Shown here: positions 42,679 through 52,565 of the stretch, in pieces
Layout: each line of letters begins with the position of its first letter
How positions within the stretch are numbered: the stretch's first letter is position 1
From: Sulfurimonas sp.
Lineage (GTDB): Bacteria > Campylobacterota > Campylobacteria > Campylobacterales > Sulfurimonadaceae
NCBI RefSeq assembly: GCF_019429335.1
Contig: NZ_JAHYJB010000004.1
Coordinates: 49,632 to 113,631 of the forward strand
Reading direction: 5' to 3'
Length of the DNA: 64,000 nucleotides
Notes under the pieces: generated by a model
What the model saw: the letters and a program-made list of their open reading frames with translations, nothing else
Databases searched by the model: none
What the model was told of the DNA's origin: nothing
Position numbers and translations under genes: made by a program

Positions 42679-44619
42679 ATGGCATTAATAGACCTACTCA
42701 ACATATCAAAACACTACGAAGCGCAAAAAATCCTAACAAATATAAATTTCCACGTTGATGAGGGTGAGAGAATCGTCATCATAGGTAAAAACGGAAGCGG
42801 TAAATCCACTCTTATGAAGATAGTTAACGGTACACTTGAACAAGACACCGGAGAGAGAATTATCAGACAAAATTTAGAGGTAAAAATGCTCTCCCAAAAG
42901 CCTGAATTTAAAGAGGGTGACAGCGTCAGAGAAGCTGTGGAAGCCGGACTTGATGAACTTAACCGTGCAAAAGATAGATATAACGCTCTTTCGCTTCTTT
43001 TAGCTGATAATTTTGAGAACAAGGCGTTAATTGACGAACATGAGATGCTCTCGCGTTATATAGAACACCACAACGCATGGAATCTTGACGACAAGATAGA
43101 GCGTATCATCCAGCACTTTGATTTAAAACAGTATGAAAACAAACCTGTTGTTATGCTCAGCGGAGGCGAACAAAGAAGAGTAGCTCTTGCATCGCTGCTT
43201 CTTCAAAAACCGGATATTTTGCTCCTCGATGAGCCGACAAACCACCTAGATGTCTACATGGTTGAATTTTTAGAGGAGCTGCTTTTAAAAGAGAAGTTCA
43301 CTCTTGTTTTTATATCCCACGACAGATACTTTATTGACAGAGTTGCTACAAAAAGTGTTGAAGTCGAGGACTGCTCCATTAGAGAGTACAGCGGCGGTTA
43401 TAGCAACTACCTCTCTCAAAAAGAGGAGTATATGCGAACTCTGGAAAAGCAGCATGAGACTCTGCTTACAATACTAAAGCGCGAAAACGAGTGGTTTTCA
43501 AGAGGCGTAAAAGCAAGACTTAAAAGAAATGAGGGGCGAAAAGAGCGTCTTTTGTCTTTAAGAGAAGATGCCAAAACAAATCCATCAAAGATAAAAAAAA
43601 TGACGCTTGAGTTGGAACGGGAAGCTAAACATTTTAACCGTGACAAAAGCATAAATAAGCAGAAAATGTTATTTGAAGTTGAAAATCTAGGTCTATCCGT
43701 CGGGGATAAAGTGCTTTTTAAAAACTTCAGCACAAGAATTCTTCAAAAAGACGTAATAGCTATCGTGGGAGCAAACGGAAGCGGAAAATCAACCCTGCTT
43801 AGAGCTCTTTTAGGACGTATTGAGCCTACAGAGGGAGTTATTAAAAGAGGCGAATTTAAGATAGGATATTTTGACCAGCACCGTGAAATGCTTGATGATG
43901 ATAAAAATCTCATAGAGACATTCTGCCCACACGGCGGAGACAGAGTAAGCGTCAGAGGGCGTGACATGCACGTTTACGGATACCTGAAAAATTTTCTATT
44001 TCCAAGAGAGTTTTTGGACAAAAAGATAGGTATTCTTAGCGGTGGAGAGAAAAACCGCATCGCACTAGCTCTGCTCTTTACAAAAGATGTTGATATTCTC
44101 ATCCTCGATGAGCCAACAAACGATCTGGACATACCGACTATCAATATTCTAGAAGAACAGCTGATTAACTTCAGCGGAGCGGTAATTATCGTAAGCCACG
44201 ACAGATATTTTGTGGATAAGATTGCTAAAAAACTCTTTATTTTCAAAGATGATAAGTACATTGAAGAGAGTTACCAGAGTTATACCGAGTATTTGGAGCT
44301 AGAACGTGAGTTAAAAGAGCTTAATGACTTGGAAAAAGAGAGTCAAAAAGCAGAGCCAAAGGCAAAAGAGAGCAAGCCAAAAGAGCTGAAACTTACATTT
44401 AAAGAGAAGATGGCGCTTGAAAAACTACCAATTGAAATAGACGAACTAGAGGCCAAAATAGATGAAAAAAACAGTTGCCTTGCAAATCCTACATGTTATG
44501 AAAAAATAGGCATCACACAACTCGCACATGAGCTTGAAGAGCTTAAAAATCTATATGAAGAAAAAGTGGAAGAGTTGCTAACAATTCAAGAAAAAGAGGA
44601 AGAGATAAATAGCAACTAA
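42679..44619 (+). CDS. ABC-F family ATPase (Uup-like)
   Basis: A 646-residue soluble ABC-F protein with two ATP-binding domains: Walker A GKNGSGKST and GANGSGKST, signatures LSGGEQRR and LSGGEKNR, Walker B LLLDEPTNHLD and LILDEPTNDLD. The tail (about 545-646) is a Lys/Glu-rich coiled coil as in Uup. ABC-F factors act on the ribosome or DNA rather than in transport. The open frame extends 26 codons upstream, but the ATG at 42679 gives the family N-terminus MALIDLLNISKHY. Confidence 0.9.
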   Translation: MALIDLLNISKHYEAQKILTNINFHVDEGERIVIIGKNGSGKSTLMKIVNGTLEQDTGERIIRQNLEVKMLSQKPEFKEGDSVREAVEAGLDELNRAKDRYNALSLLLADNFENKALIDEHEMLSRYIEHHNAWNLDDKIERIIQHFDLKQYENKPVVMLSGGEQRRVALASLLLQKPDILLLDEPTNHLDVYMVEFLEELLLKEKFTLVFISHDRYFIDRVATKSVEVEDCSIREYSGGYSNYLSQKEEYMRTLEKQHETLLTILKRENEWFSRGVKARLKRNEGRKERLLSLREDAKTNPSKIKKMTLELEREAKHFNRDKSINKQKMLFEVENLGLSVGDKVLFKNFSTRILQKDVIAIVGANGSGKSTLLRALLGRIEPTEGVIKRGEFKIGYFDQHREMLDDDKNLIETFCPHGGDRVSVRGRDMHVYGYLKNFLFPREFLDKKIGILSGGEKNRIALALLFTKDVDILILDEPTNDLDIPTINILEEQLINFSGAVIIVSHDRYFVDKIAKKLFIFKDDKYIEESYQSYTEYLELERELKELNDLEKESQKAEPKAKESKPKELKLTFKEKMALEKLPIEIDELEAKIDEKNSCLANPTCYEKIGITQLAHELEELKNLYEEKVEELLTIQEKEEEINSN

Positions 44620-44721
44620 ATAGTAATAACAAGCCATATAACAACAAATGATTCTGTTTCAAGTTAGAGGCAAAATTGAGTTAAACTGATGAGTTTACTT
44701 GTAGCAAATGACGAAATTTCA

Positions 44722-44745
44722 CTCAATTTTAACGAAAAAATTGAG
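44722..44745. terminator. Alternative hairpins in the ABC-F / DAHP synthase gap
   Basis: CTCAATTTT pairs with AAAATTGAG across a 6-base loop. The same CTCAATTTT can instead pair with CAAAATTGAG at about 44671-44680, enclosing a third small stem. The genes on each side are convergent, so the structure probably terminates both. Confidence 0.5.
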
Positions 44746-44764
44746 CAAAAGTATCGTTGTTAAT

Positions 44765-46114
44765 TTATTTTTGAGCTTCTTTTAGAGTATCTGCTATTAA
44801 GAATGCCAACTCTAAAGCTTGGTCAGCGTTTAGTCTTGGGTCACAATGAGTATGGTAACGAGAACTTAAATCCTCTTCTGTTACGATAAATGAACCGCCG
44901 ATACACTCAGTTACATTTTTACCAGTCATCTCTAAATGGACACCGCCTGCAAACGTGCCTTCTGCCTTATGAACTTGGAAAAACTGCTTCATTTCAGCCA
45001 ATATTGCATCAACGGGACGTGTTTTAAAGTTATTAGAAGACTTTATTGTATTGCCGTGCATCGGGTCACAGCTCCACAGAACCTTTCTTCCCTCGCGCTC
45101 AATTGCATTGATGAGTCTTGGCATACCATCAGCAACCTTGTTGGCACCCATTCTTACAATAATATTTAATCTGCCCGCTTCATTCTCAGGATTAAGCACA
45201 TCGCACAATCTTATCAAATCATCAGTCTCCATAGTCGGTCCTGCTTTTACGCCGATAGGATTTTTTATGCCTCTCATATACTCTACGTGTGCGCCGTCAA
45301 GCTGGCGCGTCCTGTCGCCAATCCACAACATGTGAGCAGCAGTATCATACCAATCGCCAGTGATAGAATCTTTTCTTGTAAAAGCCTCTTCATATGGAAG
45401 CAAAAGCGCCTCATGAGATGTGTAAAAATCAGTCTCTCTAAGCGTTCTATGCGTTTTTGAGGTTATTCCGCAAGCTTCCATAAATTTGAGCGATTTGCCA
45501 ATCTCTTCTGCCAAATCCTCATATTTTTTGCTTATTTTACTCTGGTGCGTAAAATCTAAATTCCACTTATGAACCTCGTTCAAATCAGCCAATCCGCCAG
45601 ATGCAAAAGCACGAAGAAGATTCAGTGTTGCCGCCGACTGGTTATACGCTTTTATCATTCTTTGCGGGTCTGATTTGCGAGACTCTGGAGTAAAATCCAC
45701 GCCGTTTATGATGTCGCCGCGATAAGCATCAAGAGTTATACCGTCTATTGTTTCGCTATCACTCGAACGAGGCTTTGCAAATTGACCGCCAAGGCGCCCT
45801 ACTTTTACCACAGGAAGCCCGCCTGCATATGTCATAACCACGGCCATCTGAAGAATTGCTTTAAACGTATCGCGAATGTTATGGGCATGAAACTCGCTAA
45901 AACTCTCGGCACAATCTCCCCCTTGAAGCAAAAACGCTCTTCCATCAGAAGCATTAGCCAGCTGAGTTTTTAAGGAGCGCGCCTCACCTGCAAAAACGAG
46001 CGGCGGATAATTTCTTAACTCATCTAGAGTTTTGTTTAATTCATCTAAATTCTGGTATGTCGGCTGCTGCACAATAGGCTTCTGCCTCCAGCTAGAAGGA
46101 GTCCAATTACTCAT
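44765..46114 (-). CDS. Class II 3-deoxy-7-phosphoheptulonate synthase
   Basis: First enzyme of aromatic amino acid synthesis, joining phosphoenolpyruvate and erythrose 4-phosphate. It is the plant/actinobacterial class II type (449 residues): [15 protein letters not shown] opening, [67 protein letters not shown] and [15 protein letters not shown]. Residues for metal (Cys, His, Glu, Asp) are present. It is transcribed alone on the minus strand; trpE and aroE are 7-9 kb away on the other strand. Confidence 0.96.
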   Translation of the reverse strand: MSNWTPSSWRQKPIVQQPTYQNLDELNKTLDELRNYPPLVFAGEARSLKTQLANASDGRAFLLQGGDCAESFSEFHAHNIRDTFKAILQMAVVMTYAGGLPVVKVGRLGGQFAKPRSSDSETIDGITLDAYRGDIINGVDFTPESRKSDPQRMIKAYNQSAATLNLLRAFASGGLADLNEVHKWNLDFTHQSKISKKYEDLAEEIGKSLKFMEACGITSKTHRTLRETDFYTSHEALLLPYEEAFTRKDSITGDWYDTAAHMLWIGDRTRQLDGAHVEYMRGIKNPIGVKAGPTMETDDLIRLCDVLNPENEAGRLNIIVRMGANKVADGMPRLINAIEREGRKVLWSCDPMHGNTIKSSNNFKTRPVDAILAEMKQFFQVHKAEGTFAGGVHLEMTGKNVTECIGGSFIVTEEDLSSRYHTHCDPRLNADQALELAFLIADTLKEAQK

Positions 46115-46277
46115 AATAAAACCTTTTTTTCTTTATATATAAATTTTTTTTGGTATTTTACATAAGAGTACCTAAAATAGCACTGATTACAATTTAAAGA
46201 ATATAAGACTCAAAAAAAGCTATTTTTTATCCTTAAAATTGTACAATGCAACATATTTTTTTATGGACTGTATCATT

Positions 46278-47192
46278 ATGAAAAAAAAAGATTTAAAAGC
46301 GCTTGTCGAGCAGATATATGAAAACCTTATTGAGCGCATAGATGCGGATAAAAAAGCTACAAAAGCACAAGTAATAAACTATTTAAAAGATGCTATCGAC
46401 ATTGTCGCAAATATGAATGAGGAAGACATAGACTCTATAGAGCATGCAAAATCCGCCTTTAACAACTCATACAAAGAACTTGTTAACCAAAGCATAACCT
46501 CTTATGTAGACACAAATGAAAAATTTGGAGAGTTGGCACTCTTGCAAGGAAAAACACTACAGGATTGTAACTCCAAAAAAATTGATTTAGAGACGCTTAC
46601 AAGCAAGTTCAATGAGATTCAATCCCATATGATAGACGAAGTAAAAAAAGCAAACAACATAATTTCCGAATTAACCCAAAAAGTAAAAACATTAGAGCAG
46701 ACTTCAAATCTTGATCCTCTTACAAAGGTTTTTAACCGCAGAGCGCTAAGCGCATATCTCACAGAAGTATGCGCAAATAAAGAAATACCGTACCATATGC
46801 ATGTACTAATGATGGATGTTGACAACTTCAAAAAAATCAACGATACATATGGTCATATTTCCGGTGATAAAATTCTAATCTTTATCTCAAATATTATAAG
46901 AAAAACACTCAGAGACGGAGATAAAATCTTTAGATTTGGCGGAGAAGAGTTTACTATAATCATAAACCGCAACAGCGATGAACAGTGCGAACTTATAGCA
47001 AACAGACTTCTGCGACTTATCAGCTCAAACAAACTCATCTATATGGGTGAGAAAATATCTGTTACGGCAAGTATAGGATTGACAAAACTTAGTCCGACGG
47101 ATACTCCAGATTCGCTTCTATCTAGGGCAGATAAAGCACTGTACGCTTCTAAGCACAACGGAAAAAATATGGTTTCTAAGGTAATTGAGTAA
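46278..47192 (+). CDS. Diguanylate cyclase (GGDEF) with helical N-terminal domain
   Basis: A 304-residue cytosolic cyclase producing c-di-GMP. The GGDEF domain (about 145-300) has DPLTKVFNRRAL, DVDNFKKINDTYGH and the active FGGEEF. No RxxD inhibitory site is seen five residues before it. The N-terminal ~135 residues form a helical region and coiled coil with no known sensor. The open frame begins with TTG at 46239; I use the ATG at 46278 because GGA lies 10 bases upstream. The stop overlaps the cvpA start (TAATG). Confidence 0.9.
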   Translation: MKKKDLKALVEQIYENLIERIDADKKATKAQVINYLKDAIDIVANMNEEDIDSIEHAKSAFNNSYKELVNQSITSYVDTNEKFGELALLQGKTLQDCNSKKIDLETLTSKFNEIQSHMIDEVKKANNIISELTQKVKTLEQTSNLDPLTKVFNRRALSAYLTEVCANKEIPYHMHVLMMDVDNFKKINDTYGHISGDKILIFISNIIRKTLRDGDKIFRFGGEEFTIIINRNSDEQCELIANRLLRLISSNKLIYMGEKISVTASIGLTKLSPTDTPDSLLSRADKALYASKHNGKNMVSKVIE

Positions 47193-47842
47193 TGGACTTT
47201 AGTTATTTTGACATTGTTATATCCATACTAGTTCTTTTTTTAGGGCTCAAAGGGATAATTAACGGCTTTTTTAAAGAGCTCTTCGGTCTTATCGGCATAA
47301 TCGGCGGTATCTTTTTGGCGTCAAGAATAGGCGACGACGTAGGCAAATTTATAAATGATGCAGTTTTAAAATTTGAAAACAGTGCAGCAGTCAGTTTTAC
47401 CGGCTTTTTAGTCACACTTGCACTTTTTTGGCTCTTTATGATTATGGTCGGAGCTATATTTAAAAGACTAAGCTCCCTAAGCGGTCTTGGCATTTTTGAT
47501 AAAATGTTTGGGTTTGTATTTAGTGCGAGCAAATTCTTTCTTATCGCCTCTGTAATTGCGTATGCCACATACAACATAAAAGCGATGAAACCAAATCTTG
47601 ACTCAATTATGAAAAACAGCTTTATATTTCCTGTGCTTGTAGAGACTGGAAGTGTTATTATGAAGATTGACCCAATCGAAATTTCTAACGACATAAACGA
47701 CAAATTGAATAAAAACTCTGAAATTGTTACAGATGATCTTGACAAGACCCTGCAAAGCACTGCTCAAAAAATTGTGGAAGATACCAAAAGTATACTAGTC
47801 CAATCAGCGGAACAAAATCTATCAAATGAAAAAGATAAATAG
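47192..47842 (+). CDS. cvpA: CvpA family membrane protein
   Basis: A 216-residue protein with four N-terminal transmembrane helices and the CvpA signature FDIVISILVLFLGLKGIINGFFKELFGLIG, then a polar C-terminal tail. The family was named for colicin V export but seems to support envelope homeostasis. It overlaps the diguanylate cyclase stop by one base, and fur follows 2 bases after it, so translation is coupled. C. jejuni has the same cvpA-fur-lysS-glyA order. Confidence 0.88.
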   Translation: MDFSYFDIVISILVLFLGLKGIINGFFKELFGLIGIIGGIFLASRIGDDVGKFINDAVLKFENSAAVSFTGFLVTLALFWLFMIMVGAIFKRLSSLSGLGIFDKMFGFVFSASKFFLIASVIAYATYNIKAMKPNLDSIMKNSFIFPVLVETGSVIMKIDPIEISNDINDKLNKNSEIVTDDLDKTLQSTAQKIVEDTKSILVQSAEQNLSNEKDK

Positions 47843-47844
47843 AT

Positions 47845-48318
47845 ATGTCTGATATAACTACTGACTTCAACGACAAGATAATAGCTTATAAACAGCTCTT
47901 AGAGGAGTTTAAGCAGCTGCTTAAAAAAAACAATCTAAAATTTACAATTCAAAGAGAGGTTATCTTAGAGACTCTCTACAACTCGGATGAACATTTGACG
48001 CCAGAGTCGCTTCATAACCTTATCCAAAAAAAGTTTCCTGATTTAAACACGGGGATAGCAACTGTTTACAGAACTCTATCTCTTTTAGAAGAGTCAGACA
48101 TGGTAACGTCTCTCTCTTTTGGAGCTCAAGGGAAGAAGTATGAACTAGGCGCAAAACACCACCACGACCATTTTATCTGTACTGCCTGCGGAAGCATCAC
48201 CGAGTTTGTGGACGAGCAGATAGAGGAGCGCCAACACAAAATTGCCGAGGAACTCGGTTTTGACATGAAAGACCACTCAATGCAGATTTACGGTATCTGC
48301 AAAGAGTGCCAAAACTAG
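47845..48318 (+). CDS. fur: Fur-family metal-responsive repressor
   Basis: A 157-residue regulator with an N-terminal winged helix ([24 protein letters not shown]) and a dimer/metal domain with HHHDHFIC and two CxxC pairs (CTACG, CKEC) for structural zinc. The position between cvpA and lysS equals that of C. jejuni fur, so Fur is preferred over PerR. No clear Fur box was seen upstream of it in this window. Confidence 0.9.
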   Translation: MSDITTDFNDKIIAYKQLLEEFKQLLKKNNLKFTIQREVILETLYNSDEHLTPESLHNLIQKKFPDLNTGIATVYRTLSLLEESDMVTSLSFGAQGKKYELGAKHHHDHFICTACGSITEFVDEQIEERQHKIAEELGFDMKDHSMQIYGICKECQN

Positions 48319-48370
48319 CAAGTGCGGTTACAAAGTAAAGTTTCCGCAAAAAAAAATAAAGGAAAAATTA

Positions 48371-49885
48371 TTGATTTTTGATAATAAATTTATTCAACAA
48401 AGAATTGAAAAAGCAGAACTTCTAAAAAAAGAGGGGATAAACCCCTACTCTAATGATTCAAGAAGAAATACGACTATTGAAAAATTTTTAAATGTAAACA
48501 CAGACATTTTTCATAAAGAGAATAAAAGAGATGACAATCGCAACTACACACTAAGCGGACGTATAAAATTTTTTAGAATTATGGGCAAAGCAAGTTTTAT
48601 AAAGATAGAAGACGAAAGCGGAATGCTGCAAGTTTATGTTGCAAGAGACAATATAGGTGAAGATTTTTACAATGAAACTTTCAAAAAGAATATAGAAGTC
48701 GGGGATATTATTGAAGTTGTAGGCTTCCCGTTTGTAACTGGTCAAGGCGAGCTTTCACTTCATGCAGACGAGCTTAAACTTCTGACAAAGGCTATATCTC
48801 CGCTTCCTGAGAAGTTTCACGGTATTACAGATAAAGAGACAAGATACAGAAAAAGATATCTTGACCTTATCATGAACGCCGATGTCCGCAAGACATTTAA
48901 AATCCGTTCTAAAGTTATCTCTCTAACTCGCCGCTTCTTCGAAGATAAAGGCTTTTTAGAGGTTGAAACTCCTATGATGCACCCAATTGCAGGCGGCGCA
49001 AATGCAAAGCCATTTGTAACACACCACAATGCGCTTGGCATAGACAGATATTTGAGAATCGCCCCTGAACTATATCTTAAAAGACTGATTGTAGGCGGTT
49101 TTGAGGCTGTTTTTGAGATAAATCGTAACTTTAGAAACGAGGGCATGGATGCTACCCACAACCCTGAGTTTACATCTATTGAGTTCTATTGGGCATACAA
49201 AACTTACAAAGATCTCATAGAGATTACAAAAGAGTATTTCAAATATCTGTTTGACCATCTAGACCTTCCTACGCAGCTTCCATATGGAGATTTGGAGGTT
49301 GATTTTAGCAAGTTTAGCGAAGTGCCGCTTATAGAGTCACTATACACTATCGGTGGGGTTCCGCAGGATATAGTAAACGACAAAGATAAGATTATTTCAT
49401 TTTTAAAGAGCAACAATGTTCAAGTAAAAAACGGTTTAAGTCTTGGACAGCTCCAAGGCGAACTTTTTGACGAATACGTTGAAGAGAAACTGATAAATCC
49501 AACTTTTATCACGGAGTATCCTGTTGAGATATCTCCTCTTGCCAGAAGAAACGATAAAAATCCGGATATTACCGAACGCTTTGAGCTCTTCATTGCAGGG
49601 CGCGAGATTGCAAACGCATTTAGCGAATTAAACGACCCTGTTGATCAATATGAGAGATTTAAAACTCAGGTTGAATCAAAAGAGAGCGGCGATGATGAGG
49701 CACATGAGATGGATTTGGATTTTGTAGAAGCTCTTAGCTATGGAATGGCTCCTACTGCAGGACAAGGCATAGGAATAGACAGACTGGTTATGCTTTTGAC
49801 AAATGAGCACTCAATCAGAGATGTTCTGCTCTTCCCTGCCATGAAACCGATACATGTAGAAGAAAAACAAGAAGAAAACGAGTAG
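48371..49885 (+). CDS. lysS: Lysyl-tRNA synthetase (class II)
   Basis: A 504-residue class II synthetase. An N-terminal OB-fold anticodon domain (about 60-160, [21 protein letters not shown]) precedes the catalytic core with motif 1 ([21 protein letters not shown]), motif 2 ([23 protein letters not shown]) and motif 3 ([12 protein letters not shown]). The start is TTG at 48371 with AAAGGAAAA upstream; no better ATG exists. The gap to fur is 52 bases. Confidence 0.97.
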   Translation: MIFDNKFIQQRIEKAELLKKEGINPYSNDSRRNTTIEKFLNVNTDIFHKENKRDDNRNYTLSGRIKFFRIMGKASFIKIEDESGMLQVYVARDNIGEDFYNETFKKNIEVGDIIEVVGFPFVTGQGELSLHADELKLLTKAISPLPEKFHGITDKETRYRKRYLDLIMNADVRKTFKIRSKVISLTRRFFEDKGFLEVETPMMHPIAGGANAKPFVTHHNALGIDRYLRIAPELYLKRLIVGGFEAVFEINRNFRNEGMDATHNPEFTSIEFYWAYKTYKDLIEITKEYFKYLFDHLDLPTQLPYGDLEVDFSKFSEVPLIESLYTIGGVPQDIVNDKDKIISFLKSNNVQVKNGLSLGQLQGELFDEYVEEKLINPTFITEYPVEISPLARRNDKNPDITERFELFIAGREIANAFSELNDPVDQYERFKTQVESKESGDDEAHEMDLDFVEALSYGMAPTAGQGIGIDRLVMLLTNEHSIRDVLLFPAMKPIHVEEKQEENE

Positions 49886-49942
49886 CTAAAAGGGTTTCTT
49901 CTTTTAGCATTTTAAATTAAATTAAGTAGAGGAATAGATAAC

Positions 49943-51190
49943 ATGAGTTTTTTACAAGAGTATGACAAAGAGATATTTGATCTGTGCGAAAAAGAGTTAG
50001 AGCGTCAGACTGACCACTTAGAGATGATTGCATCTGAAAATTTTACGCTTCCTGCTGTTATGGAAGCTATGGGTTCTGTGTTTACAAACAAGTATGCCGA
50101 GGGATATCCCGGCAAGCGTTATTACGGCGGCTGTGAGTATGCGGACGGCGTTGAGCAGTTAGCAATTGACAGAGCATGCAAACTTTTTGGATGTAACTTT
50201 GCAAACGTGCAGCCTCACTCTGGAAGCCAAGCAAACGGAGCTGTTTATGCAGCTCTCTTGCAGGCGGGAGATAAACTTTTAGGCATGGATTTAAGTCACG
50301 GTGGTCACTTAACACATGGCTCAAAACCAAGCTTTTCGGGCAAAAACTACTCAAGCTTTACATATGGTGTTGAGCTTGACGGTCGCATGAACTATGACAA
50401 AATCATGGAGATTGCAAAAACTGTTCAGCCTAAAATAATCGTTTGTGGCGCTTCTGCTTATGCTAGAGAGATTGATTTTGCAAAGTTTCGTGAAATCGCC
50501 GATGCTGTAGGAGCTATACTATTTGCAGATATTGCCCATATTGCAGGTCTTGTTGCGGCAGGTGAGCACCCAAGCCCATTCCCTCACGCTCATGTAGTAA
50601 CAACTACAACACACAAAACTCTAGCTGGTCCTAGAGGTGGCATGATTATGACAAATGATGAAGAGATTGCAAAAAAAATAAACTCTGCAATATTTCCAGG
50701 TACTCAAGGTGGACCGCTTGTACATGTCATAGCAGCAAAAGCGGTAGGATTTAAGTACAACCTCTCTCCCGAGTGGAAAGATTACGCGAAGCAGGTAAAG
50801 GCTAACGCAAAAATTCTTGGAGAAGTACTCGTAAAAAGAGGTTATGACTTGGTAAGCGGGGGAACTGACAACCACTTGATTCTTCTCTCATTTTTAAATC
50901 GTGATTTCTCAGGAAAAGACGCAGACATCGCACTTGGAAATGCTGGTATTACAGTGAATAAAAATACTGTTTCAGGTGAGACAAGAAGCCCATTTGTAAC
51001 TTCCGGCATCCGTATCGGAAGCCCTGCACTGACTTCAAGAGGAATGAAAGAGAAAGAGTTTGAATTTATTGCAAACAAAATTGCTGACGTGCTTGATGAT
51101 ATCGACAACGCTGAGCTTCAGGCAAACATCAAAAAAGAGCTTAAAGCATTAGCTCAAAATTTTGTAGTTTATAATCAATCAACTTACTAA
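49943..51190 (+). CDS. glyA: Serine hydroxymethyltransferase
   Basis: A 415-residue PLP enzyme that converts serine and tetrahydrofolate into glycine and methylene-THF. Motifs: [28 protein letters not shown], the PLP lysine in [15 protein letters not shown], and the C-terminal [14 protein letters not shown]. The length is typical. It is placed between lysS and the DUF1882 gene as in Campylobacter. Confidence 0.98.
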   Translation: MSFLQEYDKEIFDLCEKELERQTDHLEMIASENFTLPAVMEAMGSVFTNKYAEGYPGKRYYGGCEYADGVEQLAIDRACKLFGCNFANVQPHSGSQANGAVYAALLQAGDKLLGMDLSHGGHLTHGSKPSFSGKNYSSFTYGVELDGRMNYDKIMEIAKTVQPKIIVCGASAYAREIDFAKFREIADAVGAILFADIAHIAGLVAAGEHPSPFPHAHVVTTTTHKTLAGPRGGMIMTNDEEIAKKINSAIFPGTQGGPLVHVIAAKAVGFKYNLSPEWKDYAKQVKANAKILGEVLVKRGYDLVSGGTDNHLILLSFLNRDFSGKDADIALGNAGITVNKNTVSGETRSPFVTSGIRIGSPALTSRGMKEKEFEFIANKIADVLDDIDNAELQANIKKELKALAQNFVVYNQSTY

Positions 51191-51203
51191 TGGCGGCAGA
51201 TAG

Positions 51204-51746
51204 ATGACAGCTTCTGATTTAAACCTTATTAAAATGGTAACCGACCACTACTGGATAAAAAGAGATGAAGTGGTTGAGAAGATTCTGTTTAAAGGGCGTA
51301 CATTTTATAACAAGTTTGAAAAAGTCAATACCCCTCTCACTCAATCAGTTATAAATCAGCACATCAAAGGTGAGATTACCGTTGCTCACTCTTTGATAAA
51401 CAAGCACGGCAAAGTTGAAAACATTGTGATTGACTACAACGGAAGAGACCCTGAACGCTTTTACCACAAAACACAACTGCTTCTTCGCGAAGAGGGGTAT
51501 ATAAATTTTACGGCTTATAAGACAAAAACAGAGGGCCACCTTCACGTTTACATCCACAAGGGTCACACTACACTTCAAGAAGCAATCCAGCTTGGAAAAA
51601 TGATAAGCATGAAACTCTCAGCCAAACAGCCTACTCAGTGGAGAATGTTTCCAAATGCAGATTTACCGGACGAATACAACATCCTTACTCTGCCGTACGA
51701 GATTTACTCCAAGGAGCGCGGAGCTTCTTGGTCAAAGCACATGTAG
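51204..51746 (+). CDS. DUF1882 family protein
   Basis: A 180-residue soluble protein matching the Campylobacterota-restricted DUF1882 group (C. jejuni Cj0403 position). Visible features are KILFKGRTFYNKF, a mixed alpha/beta core and HLHVYIHKGHTTLQEAIQLGK. No catalytic residues are obvious and the function is unknown. It lies 13 bases after glyA and ends before a hairpin with a U-run, so it closes the lysS-glyA transcript. Confidence 0.85.
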   Translation: MTASDLNLIKMVTDHYWIKRDEVVEKILFKGRTFYNKFEKVNTPLTQSVINQHIKGEITVAHSLINKHGKVENIVIDYNGRDPERFYHKTQLLLREEGYINFTAYKTKTEGHLHVYIHKGHTTLQEAIQLGKMISMKLSAKQPTQWRMFPNADLPDEYNILTLPYEIYSKERGASWSKHM

Positions 51747-51822
51747 TAGTTCTTTAGAAAGCATATGTGAGGATATTTTTAGTTTCAAATCAAAGTCGAT
51801 GTACGAAGTACCGACTGCTAAG

Positions 51823-51848
51823 AAATTAGTTATATAGCTAATTTTTTT
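51823..51848 (+). terminator. Rho-independent terminator after the DUF1882 gene
   Basis: A 7-base stem (AAATTAG / CTAATTT) with an 8-base loop is followed by a run of T (to 51848), the clearest intrinsic terminator in the window. A second short hairpin (about 51796-51815) lies just before it. Confidence 0.75.
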
Positions 51849-51864
51849 GGTATTATTATACCAA
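51847..51864 (+). promoter_or_regulatory. Palindrome in the SPOR gene leader
   Basis: TTGGTAT and ATACCAA form a perfect 7-base inverted repeat with a 4-base spacer, about 20 bases upstream of the SPOR-protein start and partly within TATTATTATA. It could be an operator or part of the terminator region. The AAAAAGGAG ribosome-binding site follows at 51870-51878. Confidence 0.35.
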
Positions 51865-51883
51865 GAATAAAAAAGGAGACGTT

Positions 51884-52546
51884 ATGGATGAAAAAAATGA
51901 ATTAAATGACATTATCTTAAACAAAAACAGCTCATCTCTCGGAAATAAAAAAGTTGTATTAGCCGTTGCAACACTCGGTATTGTTCTGATAATCGTCGTA
52001 ATGCTGATGAATACTCTTGCTTCAAGCGGTACAGACAATCTGCCTCAAGCAGTACTTCCTCCTGAGCCACAAAAAGAGATAAACGCCATAGCTGATGAGC
52101 CACTTTTTGAGGATGTGAGTGTTGTTCAAGAATCCACTCAAGATAACATTTCTCTTGATGAAATTGCGCAAAAGCTAAAAGAAGAGAGCACAAAAGAGAA
52201 TACTCCGGTAGCTGCAGAGGCGCCTAAAGCTGCCACAGCTCCAAAAACTGTAACTGCACCAAAAACTGCACCAAAAGAGGTAGTTAGCACACCTAAACCT
52301 GCTGCAAGCGGCTCTTCTGAGTACTATATTCAAGTTGGCTCATTTGCAAAATACGAACCTAACAAAAAATTCCTAGACTCTATTACGAATTTGGGATATA
52401 AATATAAGTTCCACAAAGTAACTGCAGACTCCAGAGTTATTAACAAAGTTTTAGTCGGACCTTTTCATAGTGAAGCAGAAGCAAGAAAAGCGCTTAGAAG
52501 TGTCAGAACATCTGTAGAAGCCGGTGCGTTCTTAACTAAAATATAA
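51884..52546 (+). CDS. SPOR-domain membrane protein
   Basis: A 220-residue single-pass protein: cytoplasmic N-terminus, one transmembrane helix (about 25-46), an acidic then Ala/Pro/Lys-rich linker (about 50-145, with AAPKAATAPKTVTAPK repeats) and a C-terminal SPOR domain (about 148-220, YYIQVGSFAKYEPNK). SPOR domains bind denuded glycan strands at the division septum, so it probably acts in cell division or envelope constriction. Syntenic with C. jejuni Cj0404. Confidence 0.87.
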   Translation: MDEKNELNDIILNKNSSSLGNKKVVLAVATLGIVLIIVVMLMNTLASSGTDNLPQAVLPPEPQKEINAIADEPLFEDVSVVQESTQDNISLDEIAQKLKEESTKENTPVAAEAPKAATAPKTVTAPKTAPKEVVSTPKPAASGSSEYYIQVGSFAKYEPNKKFLDSITNLGYKYKFHKVTADSRVINKVLVGPFHSEAEARKALRSVRTSVEAGAFLTKI

Positions 52547-52565
52547 TTATATAACAAGGGTTTTT

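Noticed and set aside
47203..47760. A 185-codon minus-strand frame opposite cvpA
   Set aside because: It is fully antisense to a well-supported membrane protein gene, lacks a ribosome-binding site and recognisable family features, and reads as a mirror of hydrophobic codons.
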